This document shows positions 20,674 to 31,193 of a stretch of 64,000 nt of DNA, piece by piece (position 1 is the first letter of the stretch; every line of letters begins with the position of its first letter). Below the pieces are notes generated by a model. That model did no database searches. It was given only the letters and a program-made list of their open reading frames with translations, and was not told the origin of the DNA. The stretch covers positions 124,001 through 188,000 of the forward strand of contig JACEFZ010017893.1 of NCBI GenBank assembly GCA_014155875.1. The letters run 5' to 3'. The DNA comes from Cepaea nemoralis. Lineage: Eukaryota; Mollusca; Gastropoda; Stylommatophora; Helicidae. A program made the position numbers and the translations under genes.

Positions 20674-20790
20674 ACATATTTCAAGTGAACCGGGCGCTGG
20701 AACGCAAATTATTCCTCCCCACGACGCTTAACAGCAGAAGTGGAAGATGATGATGATGATGATGATGAAAGAAGAAGAAGCAGTACCAGA

Positions 20791-21108
20791 CTGCAAAGAA
20801 AGGACATACATAAACAAACTTGGAAATCATGTGACAAGAAAACCTATAATCAAATAGATCACATTTTAATTAACAACAAAAATGCATCAAACATACAAGA
20901 AGTTAGAAGCTATAGAGGAGCTGAGTGCCACAGCGACCACTTCCTCGTTGCGGCAAAATTTAAAATAAAACTTAAGAGAGCTTTCTATGCTAAACTACAA
21001 AGATTACACCCAACATATAACAGAGAAAAACTACAAGAAATTACAGTCAAAGAGAAATTTGCAGGTGAAATAAAATGTAAACTTGAAATTCTACAAAAGC
21101 GCTTCTAG
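20791..21108 (+). pseudogene. RTE-like AP endonuclease, C-terminal part
   Basis: Continuation of the domain broken at 15787. It reads LQRKDIHKQTWKS, NQIDHILINN (Asp motif) and YRGAECHSDHFLVAAKFKIK (Ser-Asp-His motif). Joining at the 12-bp duplication restores the domain order, which proves that the Nimb-like LINE is the younger insertion. The frame ends at 21108 by mutation, before the RT. Confidence 0.88.
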
Positions 21109-21659
21109 GAAAGCGTTGACCAACTTGGCTGAACATCAAGAATACAATTACCAAAATTGAATAACATTCAATCTACCGCTGAAGAATGTCTCGGTGTGTT
21201 AACCACGCATAGATAGAACAGATGGTTCAATCCAAAATGTGAAGAAGCAGTCATTAGGAAAAAGAATGCCAGACAGCTATGGCTAAATGACATCAACAAC
21301 ATCCAAAAGGAAGAACACTATAGAAATGAATGTAAAGAGGCTACAAAAATAGTTCGACAGCAGAAGCGAGAATATATGAGTAATATAATCAAAGATATGG
21401 AAACTAATCACAAGAAAAACGAATCCAGAAAGTTTTTTTAAAGAACTGAAGTCAATGAAACGAGGGCACCAACACAATACATATGGTTTAAAAGACAAAA
21501 ATGGGAATATGATAAATACCAATGATGAAATTTGCAACACATGGAAAGAATACTTTGTTGAATTACTAAATTGTGAAGCTCCAAGTAACACTTTCCCCAC
21601 AGGAAGAGGTTCTAACGTGTGAACCACAAATTGAAGAACCTGCATTTTAAGAATTCCTA

Positions 21660-23009
21660 TATGTAATCACATGACTTAAAAACAATAAGGCAACTGGGGC
21701 TGATGGAATTGCTGCTGAATTTATAAAGGCGGGTGGCCATGCATTACATCTAAAGCTATACGAACTAATAATAAAAATCTGGAGGACTGAAGAATTACCC
21801 CATTATTGGAAAGAGTCATTATTGATACCTATCTTTAAGAAAGGAGACAAGTTCCAGTGTGAAAATTATATAGGAATATCACTACTGTCCATAAGCTATG
21901 AGATACTATCCGCAGTATTACTAAATAGACTAAAACCATATTCAGAATACATATTAGGTGAAAAATTGGGAACATAAAAGAGATCTCCATAACATTTTTG
22001 TGGATTGTAAAAAGGCTTATGATAGTGTCCATAGGAATAGTCTATGGAATGCTATGCAGGAATTTGGAATACCAAGGAAGTTAATCAACATGACCAGACT
22101 ATGCATGGAAGATACTTATAATATAGTAACATATAAAGGCAGGAAATCAGACCCTTTCCAAATAACATCTGGCTTGAAACAGGGTGATGCACTATCACCG
22201 CTACTCTTCAATCTGGCTCTAGAGAAAATTGTAAGGAGGGTAAAGGAGGAATGTGATATTGGAGGAACATCCAAGCTGCTTGGTTATGCAGATGATATAG
22301 ATATTATAGGGGAAAATGAACAAGACATTGGAAATATTGACTCACTTAAAGGAAAAAGCTCAACAGATGGGGCTGGTTATCAACCAAGATAAGACAGAAT
22401 ATATGGTAATTCAAGAGAAGGAATGGCTAAAAACTCTGGCTACATAGAAATAGATAATATGACCATTAAAAGAACGGAAACATACAAATACCTGGGTACA
22501 ATCTTAAACTGCTCCAACATCATAAGGGAAGAAATACAAACTAGAATCAATTCTGGTAATAAGATATACTATGCACTACAACATCTACTAAAATCAAAGG
22601 CGCTATCTAGTAACATCAAGATCACAATATACAAAACACTGATCAGACCAGTTGTGCTGTATGGCTCTGAAACCTGGAGTACAATGAAAGGAGACAAACA
22701 TTGTTACAAACCTTTGAGAACAAAGTTTTAAGACACATCTTTGGACCCATTAGGGATACACAAAGTGGAGAGTGGAAAAGAAGAAGTAACAAAGACATTT
22801 ATGATCTGTTTAAGTCCCCGCTAATCACTGGTATCATGAAGGCTAATAGACTACAATGGCTGGGGCATATAGAAAGAATGGAAGATAATAGGGAAACAAA
22901 ACTCGCTTACACTCAGGAAATAAATGACCATAGACCCCGAGGTAGACCAAGAAGACGGTGGAGAGATAATATATATACAGACCTACAAGCACTTGGAATC
23001 AACGACTGA
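21660..23009 (+). pseudogene. RTE-like reverse transcriptase and C-terminal region
   Basis: Broken into at least four frames. N-terminal KATGADGIAAEFIKAGG-type block (about 21690), then VDCKKAYDSVHRNSLWNAM (motif A), SGLKQGDALSPLLFNLALEK (motif B), LLGYADDIDIIGENEQD (motif C, intact YADD), YKYLGTILNCSNI, then C-terminal LRHIFGPIRDTQSG, QWLGHIERMEDNRE and RPRGRPRRRWRDNI. The last block is the conserved tail of RTE/BovB-type LINEs. A reverse copy of part of this family (MGLVINQDKTEYMVI) lies at the right edge, 63856-64000. Confidence 0.88.
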
Positions 23010-23102
23010 CAAGAGAAGGTCAACCAGAGAGATGAATGGAGACAGATTGTATCTGCAGCAAAGAACCTCAATGGCTCGGAACGCTGAAGAAGAAGAACAA
23101 TA

Positions 23103-23432
23103 GGGAAAAGGGGCGTCCCAGGTGGCTGGTGCATTTACTTTGAAAAAAATTAGAGTGTTTAAAGCAGGCCTCGGCTGCCTGAATAATGGTGCATGTAATA
23201 ATGGAATAGGACTTCGGTTCTATTTTGTTGGTTTTCTGAACTGGAAGTAATGATTAACAGGGACAAATGGGGGCAGACGGCGACCCAAGAATTTCACCTC
23301 TAACGCTGCATTACGAGCTACTGCAAAAGCATTTCTCAAGAATGCTTTCATTAATCAAGAACAGAAGTCAGAGGCGCGAAGACGATCAGATACTGTCATA
23401 GTTTGACCATAAATGATGCCGACTAGCAACTC
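23103..23432 (+). pseudogene. 18S rRNA pseudogene, central part
   Basis: Resumes the 18S pseudogene of 14552-14935 on the same strand. It has GTCCCAGGTGGCTGGTGC-ATTTACTTTGAAA, AATAATGGAATAGGAC, TCTATTTTGTTGGTTTTC, GGTAATGATTAA-like, ACTGCAAAAGCATTT, TTCATTAATCAAGAAC, CGAAGACGATCAGATAC and CCATAAATGATGCCGACTAG. Relative to a normal 18S, roughly 350-450 nt between the two parts are missing. Many substitutions are present at invariant sites. Confidence 0.93.
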
Positions 23433-23449
23433 CAGTGGCAAAGTGAAGT

Positions 23450-23620
23450 GAAATGGAATATACCTTGGCTAGCAAATCAATTGCATATAAAGTCTGAATC
23501 ATCTGCAAGGTGCCACTACTTGCTTGGCCCAGACACTTGTTCTATGGCTCTCAGCTGAGGGATATGGCTGAAAGCCTCTAAGTCATAATCCCCCAGATGT
23601 GAGGGCCTGGCCGTTACTCA
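23450..23620 (+). pseudogene. Possible 28S rRNA 3-prime fragment
   Basis: After the 18S piece the sequence changes. It contains GGCTGAAAGCCTCTAAGTCA (23565-23584), close to the conserved LSU block CTGAACGCCTCTAAGTCAG, preceded by CTCTCAGCTGAGGGATA, which fits the same LSU region. If correct, 18S and 28S pieces are joined in rDNA order with large gaps. Recognised from memory only. Confidence 0.45.
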
Positions 23621-24127
23621 CCCTCTGCTGCATAGAGGGGCGATGTTGAGCTGGCAGCATCTACAGCTCACCTTGTTCCTGTTGCCTGTAAAGACCTCAA
23701 GTGCCACAACTGTGTGGGCATTAATGGTGAAAAAGCATCCACTAAGGAACCACTGAGCAGACTGGACACAAATGTTCACCATAAGAGTTCAGTTGCAGGC
23801 TCTGTTCAGAGCTGTTAAATATAAATTGATAGAAGCTTTAGATTTCTGTAGAGTTTGGGTACAAACAGGTAACCGGGTCACTTCACCAGGATCATAGCAT
23901 ACTTTCTGAATCAGGTAGTAGTTAGGTTCAAGCCACACTTGCACAGCTCCTTGGTGAGAAGAAACAATCACACACCCATAAGGGTCTAACTCAATGTCAA
24001 CCATAGATGAGTGTCTTACAACTGCCCCCCTCAGATAAACCAAAGAAAAGCATATGCATTTTCTTTGGCTGGGCTTACTAAAGGAATAATGATACAATGC
24101 ATGGGGATGATTCAATGAAAAAGGTAC
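23621..24127. other. Unassigned sequence
   Basis: No rRNA, LINE or SINE motif is recognised. A 108-codon minus-strand frame at 23789-24115 has no family motif, and I do not call it a gene. Confidence 0.4.
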
Positions 24128-24299
24128 AAAAATGGATACGTACAGGAATCAGTGGATGACACAAATTACAACAGATATAAGAAAGAATATAAAAAGGACA
24201 ATTGATGAAAAACAGTATGGATTTGTGGAAGGAAAACGAACAAACAATGCAAAGTATACATTAAGAACACTAAAAGAAAGATCAATAGAGATGCAGCTG

Positions 24300-24391
<92 letters not shown>
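24300..24391. repeat. (TA)n microsatellite inside an RT reading frame
   Basis: About 45 TA units between the codons for EMQLY and CFIDYT of the RTE reverse transcriptase. Related copies have only a few bases there, so this is an in-place dinucleotide expansion. The Ile-Tyr repeats in all frames are artefacts. Confidence 0.95.
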
Positions 24392-24392
<1 letters not shown>

Positions 24393-24549
24393 ATGCTTCA
24401 TAGATTATACTTTTTTATTTGATAAAGTAAAACATGATGAACTGATTAAAATGTTAGAAGATAACAACATTGGTGGGAAAGATCTCAGAACAAGAATATT
24501 TACTGGAATAAGGTAGCAGCAATTAAAATGGGAAATGAAGAGGGCAGTT

Positions 24550-24687
24550 GAGTTAAGAACCGACATCACTGCACTCAGGACATTCCCATACATGCTCCGT
24601 CCCCTTGTTCAACAGCCAGCGAAGAGTCATACTACTAATCATTCCACCGCTATCTGATTAAAAGTTCTCCTGGTCTTCTCTCTCAGT
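24550..24687 (-). mobile_element. SINE-like repeat, short form
   Basis: Minus-strand copy of the module at 49897-50047 (shared CGCTGGCTG core and CGATGTCG-type end). It interrupts the RTE RT between the codons for a KEGS-like and IKLGV-like motif. Short direct repeats CAGTT flank it, but the exact duplication is unclear. Confidence 0.7.
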
Positions 24688-24888
24688 TTTGAATAAATAA
24701 AGCTAGGAGTATGACAGGGATATATTTTGTTACTGGATCTCTTCTCTCTACAGCAAAATAATAATGAGAGAAATCAAAGAGAAACCAAAAATATTAATCG
24801 GAGGTTATAATATAAACAATCTTTGCTGTGCACATGACACAGTATTGATGAAGGAAAATGCAAAAGATCTACAACAATTATTCTCATC

Positions 24889-25557
24889 TCATCTTGTACC
24901 TTACGGTGTCGAGGTGAAGTATAAACAGCACGAGAGTGCCAGCTTATGGGCTTTATGTATTGATATTCCCATGGACCCTGCTATTCCCTCTGTCCATGGT
25001 TTACATGGTCGGCCTCTTCCTCTGCTTCCATCTGGTCTGTATATCATTGCTTGTGGTTACTGTTAGTTGATAACCTAGTTGCATGGCCAGACCATTTGAC
25101 TTGCTGCCTTCTAATAAAATCTAGCACTGCTATTACCCGCACTTTAGTCCTGATTTCTTCATTTCTGATCTTGTCTTCTTGTTATATTGAGTATTCTTCT
25201 CAGGAATCTCATTTCTGTTGTTGTGATGGTTTTTTTCTCTTTTTTTTGGGGAGGGGGGGGGGGGGGGGGGGGTCATTGTCCAGATTGGCATTGGTAGCAT
25301 AGAGTTGGTAGGAAAATTGTGTTGTAGAGTACTTTCTTAGTAACTATTCATGTGATCTTGTAATTTAGCTCTGATTTTGCTATTAGTGCTTGCTTGACAG
25401 CAAATAGCTCTTTAATGGTGCAATTTGCCGATGGTTCTTCTTCTGTGTTCTGTTTGTCATGCGGTGTTCTTGCGCCCTGTTTGGCTGGTTTCTTTACAAA
25501 TGTTGTCTATATAGGTTATGAACAAGAGAGGGGACAGGACAAAACCTTGTCGTACTC
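24889..25557 (-). mobile_element. LINE family G, 3-prime fragment
   Basis: Minus strand: RT motif B-like VLSPLLFITYIDNIC (about 25555-25500), further decayed RT, then a C-terminal QVKWSGHATRL and RPCK/H-type basic block, ending in an ATGAGATGAGA tail near 24889. The same C-terminal end, GNRGRGRPCKHWTEGI, is found on the plus strand at 52925-53165. A G-run lies at 25250-25271. The 5-prime side is cut by the repeat at 25558. Confidence 0.7.
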
Positions 25558-25737
25558 TGGATATTATGGTGAACGAACTATCGAACAAACTTTATTTTCA
25601 AAGGGTAACAAAGTGGGCAAGTAGGCCCATCTTACATTCGGTCCTTCCAGTCACTCATTCTTCGTTCATCAATAGTGCATGATACATTCATATAGAAAAA
25701 GAAAAACATTGTGAAATGAATGTTGTAAAGATAAACA
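25558..25737 (-). repeat. Dispersed 3-prime module with GTTCG-type tail, copy 1
   Basis: Minus-strand copy of 52700-52860. It shares GCACTATTGATGAACGAA, GGAAGG-CCGAATGTAAGA, CCTTTGAAAATAAAGT (with an AATAAA signal) and a GTTCG/GTTCA tail. It interrupts the RT of LINE family G. Coding nature unknown; probably the 3-prime end of a retroelement. Confidence 0.75.
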
Positions 25738-26310
25738 ATGCATATTACCATGTTATGAGACAGGCAGACACACATGCACACGCACATTTGTAACAACACA
25801 CATACCAGCATACATACTTATATAATTTGCACAAACAAACATAGTTTTGCACTCACTCGATAACACACAAATACACACTCCCTCGCATATACATATATTC
25901 AATCACAATCACAAACTCAAAGACAAATGTTTACTTATGCATGCACGCGCGCGAGCAATGACCAGGGGTCTCCAAAAATTTGACTTGTGAGTAGAATGAT
26001 GGAGTAAAAAAATAAGCCTATCATCTTCAGAGTGTGAGGCGGCTGGCTTAACCACTTGATCACAGAGACCAAAGAAGTAATAGTATTAGAATTTGAACCA
26101 TTTCTTTAACTTGAGAACCATCTCTTTATCCCGAGAGCCATCTCTTTAACTTGAGAACCATCTCTTTAACTTGGGAATAAACAGTGAAGTCCAGGACAGA
26201 AGAAAGAATTTAAAAATGAATGTAGTATCAAGGTTTAGTTTAACAACAGAGGAAAGAATTTAAAACTGAATGCAGTATCAAGGTTTAGTTTAACAGTAAT
26301 AGCTAAGTTC
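25738..26310. repeat. CA-rich tract, tRNA-like fragment and 20-bp tandem repeat
   Basis: 25745-25950 is a CA-rich low-complexity tract. On the minus strand 26080-26045 reads TGATCAAGTGGTTAAGCC, a good tRNA-type A box, so a decayed SINE head is likely. 26093-26170 holds four 20-bp units of GAGAACCATCTCTTTAACTT. 26202-26297 is a 46-bp direct duplication ending GGTTTAGTTTAACA. Confidence 0.65.
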
Positions 26311-26836
26311 ATTCATTCAGTAGCATGTTCTATGCAGAACCTCGCTGCCATAACAACCTTCCGGAAAACCTCTCGATCATAAGCAAGATGTCCCACATCT
26401 GATACACCCATTTGGAGATCATCCGTTAATCCTGCACCCATCTTCTCTTTGGCCTTCCTCTTCCTCTCTTCCCAGGCATATATCCTTCCATTATTGTTCT
26501 CTCCAAACTTTCGTGACGTTTCAAGTGACCAAAATATTTCAATTTTCTTTGTTTTATCGTCTTAATAGCCAACCTTCTTCAATAGTAAATTCTTGAAGTA
26601 TGGATGCATTTGTTCTTTTCTTTACCCAAGATATTCTTAGAACTCGTCTATAACATTTATGTTCAAAGGCATTTATGCGATGTTCAGCTTGTTTAGTAAG
26701 TGTCCATGTCTCACAGGCGTATGTTGCAATGGGAAAGATGCATGCTCTTAAAAATCTAATTTTTGTAGTTCTGTCTGTCCCACTCCATAATTTATTCAGT
26801 TGTTTTAGTCTTTGAAGAGCAATTGATAGTCGCCGT
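26311..26836 (-). mobile_element. RTE (BovB-like) LINE family F, 3-prime part (left of gypsy insertion)
   Basis: Minus strand, broken frames: ATYACETWTLTKQAEH, FEHKCYRRVLRISWVKK, KLKYFGHLKRHE, and a basic GRGRPKRRW tail ending in (GAAT)n near 26311. It is the direct continuation of 31725-33557, interrupted by the 4.9-kb LTR element with the duplication GCCGT. This C-terminal block and the endonuclease of the other part resemble BovB-type RTEs, from which the CFDP2/BCNT endonuclease domain derives. Confidence 0.88.
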
Positions 26837-27360
26837 TGTCAGCATCTTGATTCACAATCACACAAGCTCGTAGTAACCAACAAACACTGTGATAACAAAC
26901 ACTGTCACAGAATGACTGTACGTGACACATGGCGAATACAATTATAACCACTTTATTCGCACTTCTCACCCGCTGCAAACATTACAGGCATCGCTTAACC
27001 ATAATGGCGATGCCATTACAATAAATATATACATTCAATGCATCAGTTCATAACTTACAACACTACGTCTCAGGCGCACAGTCTTCTATACTCAAAAGGC
27101 GTTCTCTCTAATAGCGTCCACTCACACAAGCAATACGAGCACACATCTCCCATGTCTGTCCTCTACCACAGTCCGAGGCCGTCTGCCGTTTAACCGCCGT
27201 AAGTCCTCGCTTGGTCGTGTTTTCTCACTACGTGGACTCCGTGCGCCACAACTGACCGTTCTCGTCACTGCGTAGTTAGTGCCGCTCACAGGTGTACCTG
27301 GCCATAATTGCCAGGCATCGATGATGAAGACACAGCAGATCTGGTGGGGAGATTCTGACA
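26837..27360 (-). repeat. 3-prime LTR of gypsy element 1
   Basis: 524 bp, starts TGTCAG and ends CTGACA, direct repeat of 31194-31724. A polypurine-like tract lies just outside at 27361. The left flank carries GCCGT at 26832-26836. Confidence 0.95.
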
Positions 27361-28721
27361 CTTTCCCGCCACCTTCTCTAATGAAAGGAGTATCTTTTCA
27401 TTGTTGGCTATATACATTTAGGTTTATTTATTAAACCTGTCAGAATCGACCCATGGTTTGTCATCTGACGTGACAATTTGGTTTTTATTGAAATATTATG
27501 GGTAATTGTAAGATATATACACACGCTTGTCAATGATGCTATCAAGCCACCCTACTCAAGTACAATCCACTAGTTGGATTTTTACGTAGGTTGTAAATGG
27601 ACACAGCCAGTCTGGTAGCTATCAGCGATTTATGCTACCTTCCAAGCCACGCAACCACCTCACGACAAATGAAAAAAAATAACTAAAAGAGACATGTCAG
27701 GCTGTGAGTCATCTCCCTCATAAGACGACTCCAACAATCGACCCCAACCTAATCTGGTCAGATAGTCTAATGCAGGTCCACAACTTCAGTAATTATATTC
27801 CACGCATAGTTGATGTCATCTTGCGATGTGTCGCCATTCTGGCAACATGAGGGAGGTTTTTTAAAATATCTATTACACATTACCAGTAATTCAAATTGTT
27901 TCCCTTAGATGTAATGGTGAAACAACACAAAACTCTATGGGCTATAATTTTCGCAATCTGTCAAAGAGAATAAATTACATTGGTAACTCAAGTTCTAAGC
28001 ATCACAGTTTGATGCTTATTGTCAATAGTGAACTAAATGGTACTATTAAGAACAAGTTGATCAATCTATGATACTCAGATTACAAATATCAAAAATCCTT
28101 TCATACAAATTGTATATGCAAATTTACTATCACAAAGTTTATGTAAAACGTCAATTCTTTGTGAGACTTATTATATCATCTGCTAATTTCTAACTTTTAG
28201 CTAATTAATTAATAAAAATACCGGAAGTACACAGCTGGCGTGTTAAGATGTATCTAACACAATGTTCTTTCATCACGTTGTTGTGTAGAAGAATGGATTA
28301 AACAGTTCACAAGTATAGCTGTTGGATCAAATGTTATTTTGAAGCACGGATTAAAGCGTTCTGTTGAATTCAGATGTCGTTGTCCCTTTCGCACAGTTTA
28401 AAACGTCTGAACACTCTGCTAAGCTTATATCAATAGTGTTCATAAGCACAGGTACTACGGATAATCAAACAGTTGAATTCAGGTAGGCTTGGTAATCCCT
28501 CGTAGCACTGTTCGTCTAAACGTTCATCAGTGTTTAAATTATTATTACCTTTCGTTCTCATAAAACACAAATATTCATCACATTTACCTTATTAAAATAT
28601 AATATATGTACATGGGGACATTGTCCCTATCACAAATATATTTCACAGCATTTCTGAGATATATTAAATATTAATTCGCTGTGTTACTGAGCGCTATAAA
28701 GAATTGCAGATAATCACTGCT
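27361..28721 (-). other. 3-prime non-coding interior of gypsy element 1
   Basis: About 1.36 kb between the RNase H stop and the 3-prime LTR. No reading frame or env-like protein is seen. A non-coding stretch of similar size follows RNase H in gypsy element 2 (59191-60455), so it appears to be a family trait. Confidence 0.7.
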
Positions 28722-29461
28722 TTACTGTGTGCGCTCAGGCAAAAGTAGGCTGTCGGACGTGTCATGCGGACATCTGGAAAGAAGATTGGCAATCGTATTT
28801 TGAGTACCGCTGATATGCCTTACTTCAAAACTGAAGTCTTGGAGTAATAGAGACCACATTGCTATCCTGTGGTTCGTCGGAGCACCAGTAGTGATGACTG
28901 TCAATGGATTGTTGTCTGTCTCCACTATGAAGTGTTTTCCTAACAAAAATCTAGATAATTTTCTAACTGCATAAACCAAAGTGAGGGCTTCTACATCAGG
29001 AGTTGATCAATTTTTCTCTCTTGGTTTGAGCTTTCGACTCACGTAATATACTCCCTCATGGCTTTGCAATAACATGGCCCCGATAGCTATGGAGCTCGCG
29101 TCGGTTCTCAATCTGAAAATAGTGTCCAAATTTGGCAATTTGAGTATAGGATTACTAGAAAAATATGATAAAACTTTTGTGAATGCTGGTCTCAGACATT
29201 CACTGTTTACAATTTTGTTTGGTTTATCTTTGGTTAGTAAGTTAGTAAAACACTCTGTCAAAGTAGCAAAATTTGGAATAAATTGTCTATACTAATTGAG
29301 TAATCCTAGGACACTTATTATTTCCTTCTTTGTTGTCGGAAGCGACAATTTTAGAATCCTTGAAACAATATTGTCGTCAGTAGTGACAAAGCCGTTGCAA
29401 ATTTTATAGCCCAAAAAAGTAATTTCCTGGAAAGCTATGTCTACCTTTGATGGTTTCACTG
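28722..29461 (-). pseudogene. Gypsy RT C-terminus and RNase H (element 1)
   Basis: Minus strand: GLTVKPSKVDIAFQEITFLG is the end of a gypsy RT (K-P-S-K then F-LG), followed by ILKLSLPTTKKEIISVLGLL and an RNase H with FRLRTDASSIAIGAMLLQ, YYVSRKLKPRE, LVYAVRKLSRFLLGKHF, ETDNNPLTVI and HISGTQNTIANLLSR. The RT core with its catalytic Asps is missing: the frame follows directly on the integrase. A stop lies near 29280. Confidence 0.88.
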
Positions 29462-30354
29462 TTAGGCCATGATTCTGTCTCGCAATGAAGTAACATGTTC
29501 ATATGATGACAATGGTTTATGTTCATTTACAGTTTCAGTTAACATAGTGTGATAAATAGCTAATGGGCCGCATGGTTTGGCTCCATAAACTAGTTCAAAT
29601 GGTGAAAAACCTGTACTGGAATGAGGTACTTCTCGATACGCGAAAAGTATGCCAGGTAGATAAGTGTCGCAGTCCTCTGGGTGTTCCTGGGTAACTTTAG
29701 CTAACATATGTTTGAGGTCACCATTCATTTTCTCTACAATACCAGTCGAATGAGGGTGATATGGGCTATTAAAGCACTGCTTTACACCTAACATCTGATT
29801 AAAGGCTTGAGTGGCTGCAGCAATGAACTGACTCCCCTATCTGACAGAATGGTATCAGGAAACCCTATTCTTGAAAAAATGTGGAAGAAAACTTCCATCA
29901 CATCTTTAGAAGTTATATTTTTGAGTGGAATCGCTTCAGGCCATCTAGTACATAGATCAATGACAGTTAGAATAAACTTATTACCTCTTGATGTAATATG
30001 GTTTAAAGGACCTACAATATCTACCGAGATCTTTTCGAAAAGCCTACTTGCCAGATCTGTTATCTGTAGTTCTGCTTGCAGGTGTTTTCCCTTTTTTACA
30101 AGCTTCTGGCAGATGTCACATGATCTGCAGTATTGTTTGGTGTCACTGCAGAATCTAGGCCAGTAGAACTGGGTTAGTAATCTTGCTCTTGTTATAGAAT
30201 AGGCCATATGCCCTGCAAAGGGTATGTCGTGTGCTAGTTGCAATGCTTTTTTTGCGGTATTCAGTTGGTAACACCGTTTACGCAGTGGTGTTGGCATCTT
30301 TGGTGTAATATCTTGTAAGGATACCACATTGGAGGTCAAAGTGCCATCTAGCAT
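29462..30354 (-). pseudogene. Gypsy integrase (element 1)
   Basis: Minus strand, two frames joined near 29790: zinc-binding HDIPFAGHMAYSITRARLL and YCRSCDICQ (His-His-Cys-Cys), catalytic core ISVDIVGPL (first Asp), FPDTILSDRGVSS (second Asp), then YHPHSTGIVEKMNGDLK with the catalytic Glu, and LFAYREVPHSSTGFSPFELV. All three DDE residues are visible. It lies straight after the protease region rather than after RNase H. It joins element DNA to the host. Confidence 0.92.
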
Positions 30355-30418
30355 TCTTTGTTATTCTTGGCTTTTGGCCTATCAAATTAAAATATTTTTG
30401 CAAAGATTCATCAGCCTT

Positions 30419-31018
30419 TTAGGCTTTTATGAAATTCTCTCTCATGGTATTGAGAGGCAATATGACTGGACTTAACATTTCTAAAGCCTCAGTTTGGTTA
30501 ATTTGATCTTGCATTTTTGCAGCAGATCTGGTTACTGCATTTGAAACATTAGAATTATGACAAGGTGTTACTACATTTGCAACAATACATTCATGAGATG
30601 ATGTTAATACATTTGCAACCATACATTCATGAGAAGATGTTACTGCATTTGCAACAATACATTCGGCAGAAGATGTTACACCATCATGAAGCATGTCATT
30701 CACTTCCGGCAGGTTACCCACAATTATGTCACAACATGGGTTAGACAATGCTGCGCATTTAACCTTGCTTGTGAGGAATGGGGTGTCAATATATGCCCAT
30801 GCAAGTGGGTATTTCTTGATGTTACCTGAGAAAGTTCTGCATGTAACATGTTTGCCTGTATAGTCTGCAGGTAAGATAAAGTCTCTCTTTAAACCAATAA
30901 GAGTGCACCCGCTATCACGTAAAACTGTGGCTGCTTTGCCATTTACATAACCTTGATGGATGTTAAGTTTACCTTTAGAATCTATTTCATTCATCTTTAA
31001 CATATTATTGGTTACCAC
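30419..31018 (-). pseudogene. Gypsy aspartic protease region (element 1)
   Basis: Minus-strand frame of 199 codons: KLNIHQGYVNGKAATVLRDS then GCT, the D-S-G active-site loop, with CDIIVGNLP as the second conserved block. The C-terminal third contains four repeats of a SSHECMVANV-type sequence (30530-30700) of unknown role. The protease would process the Gag-Pol polyprotein. The upstream gag is absent and only 175 bp separate this frame from the 5-prime LTR. Confidence 0.82.
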
Positions 31019-31193
31019 ACTGACACGATCTTTCTGTTTACACTCTCTCTATCTTCACTTTTGTTTAACAATCCGATGATACACCCACGTTCACACTTAT
31101 TTTACAACTGGTTCACAAAAATGGATGATGCACTCACGTTCATGCCTTTTTTCTAAATCGTTCAAAGCCGGATGATGCAACCATGTTCACACC

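Larger units (their letters stand above)
15788..20778 (+). mobile_element. I/Nimb-like LINE without ORF1
   Basis: A 4991-bp insertion with perfect 12-bp duplications AGCAGTACCAGA (15776-15787 and 20779-20790). A 550-bp leader leads straight to endonuclease (16340-17256), RT (17637-18779, resuming after 19499), RNase H (19900-20673) and a (GAT)n tail (20745-20768). Such elements normally have a Gag-like ORF1 before the endonuclease; here there is none, though the ORF1 of the same type occurs alone at 2167-4089 and 54312-56155. The RT is further split by a 705-bp non-coding element. Multiple stops and a damaged active site (YAND) show it is dead. Confidence 0.85.
14947..23098 (+). mobile_element. 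RTE-like LINE (family B) inserted in an 18S pseudogene
   Basis: Flanked by 13-bp repeats differing at one base (AATAGGGTAAAGG at 14934-14946, AATAGGGAAAAGG at 23099-23111). It starts with a 290-bp 5-prime leader, followed by AP endonuclease (15235-15752, continued at 20791-21108), RT (about 21660-22731) and a C-terminal segment to 23009, ending in a short (GAA)n tail. There is no RNase H. The endonuclease is split at 15787/20779 by a 4991-bp Nimb-like LINE with a 12-bp duplication. Without that insert the element is about 3.2 kb, a normal full length for RTE-like LINEs. Several frameshifts are present. Confidence 0.85.
24128..24888 (+). mobile_element. RTE (BovB-like) LINE fragment with internal insertions
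   Basis: RT sequence DEKQYGFVEGKRTNNAKYT, then CFIDYTFLFDKVKHDELIKM (motif A, with Lys-Ala changed), IGGKDLRTRIF, and after a SINE insertion the motif B-C region with YNINNLCCAHDTVLM (YADD replaced by CAHD). Same family as 46616-49520. A (TA)n array at 24300-24391 sits inside the RT. 3-prime end meets a LINE of opposite orientation at about 24889. Confidence 0.85.

Noticed and set aside
23789..24115. Hypothetical 108-codon gene on the minus strand
   Set aside because: No recognisable motif, no splice or promoter context, lies in a transposon-dense intron.
24132..24516. Isoleucine-tyrosine repeat proteins
   Set aside because: Translations of the (TA)n array inside an RTE fragment.
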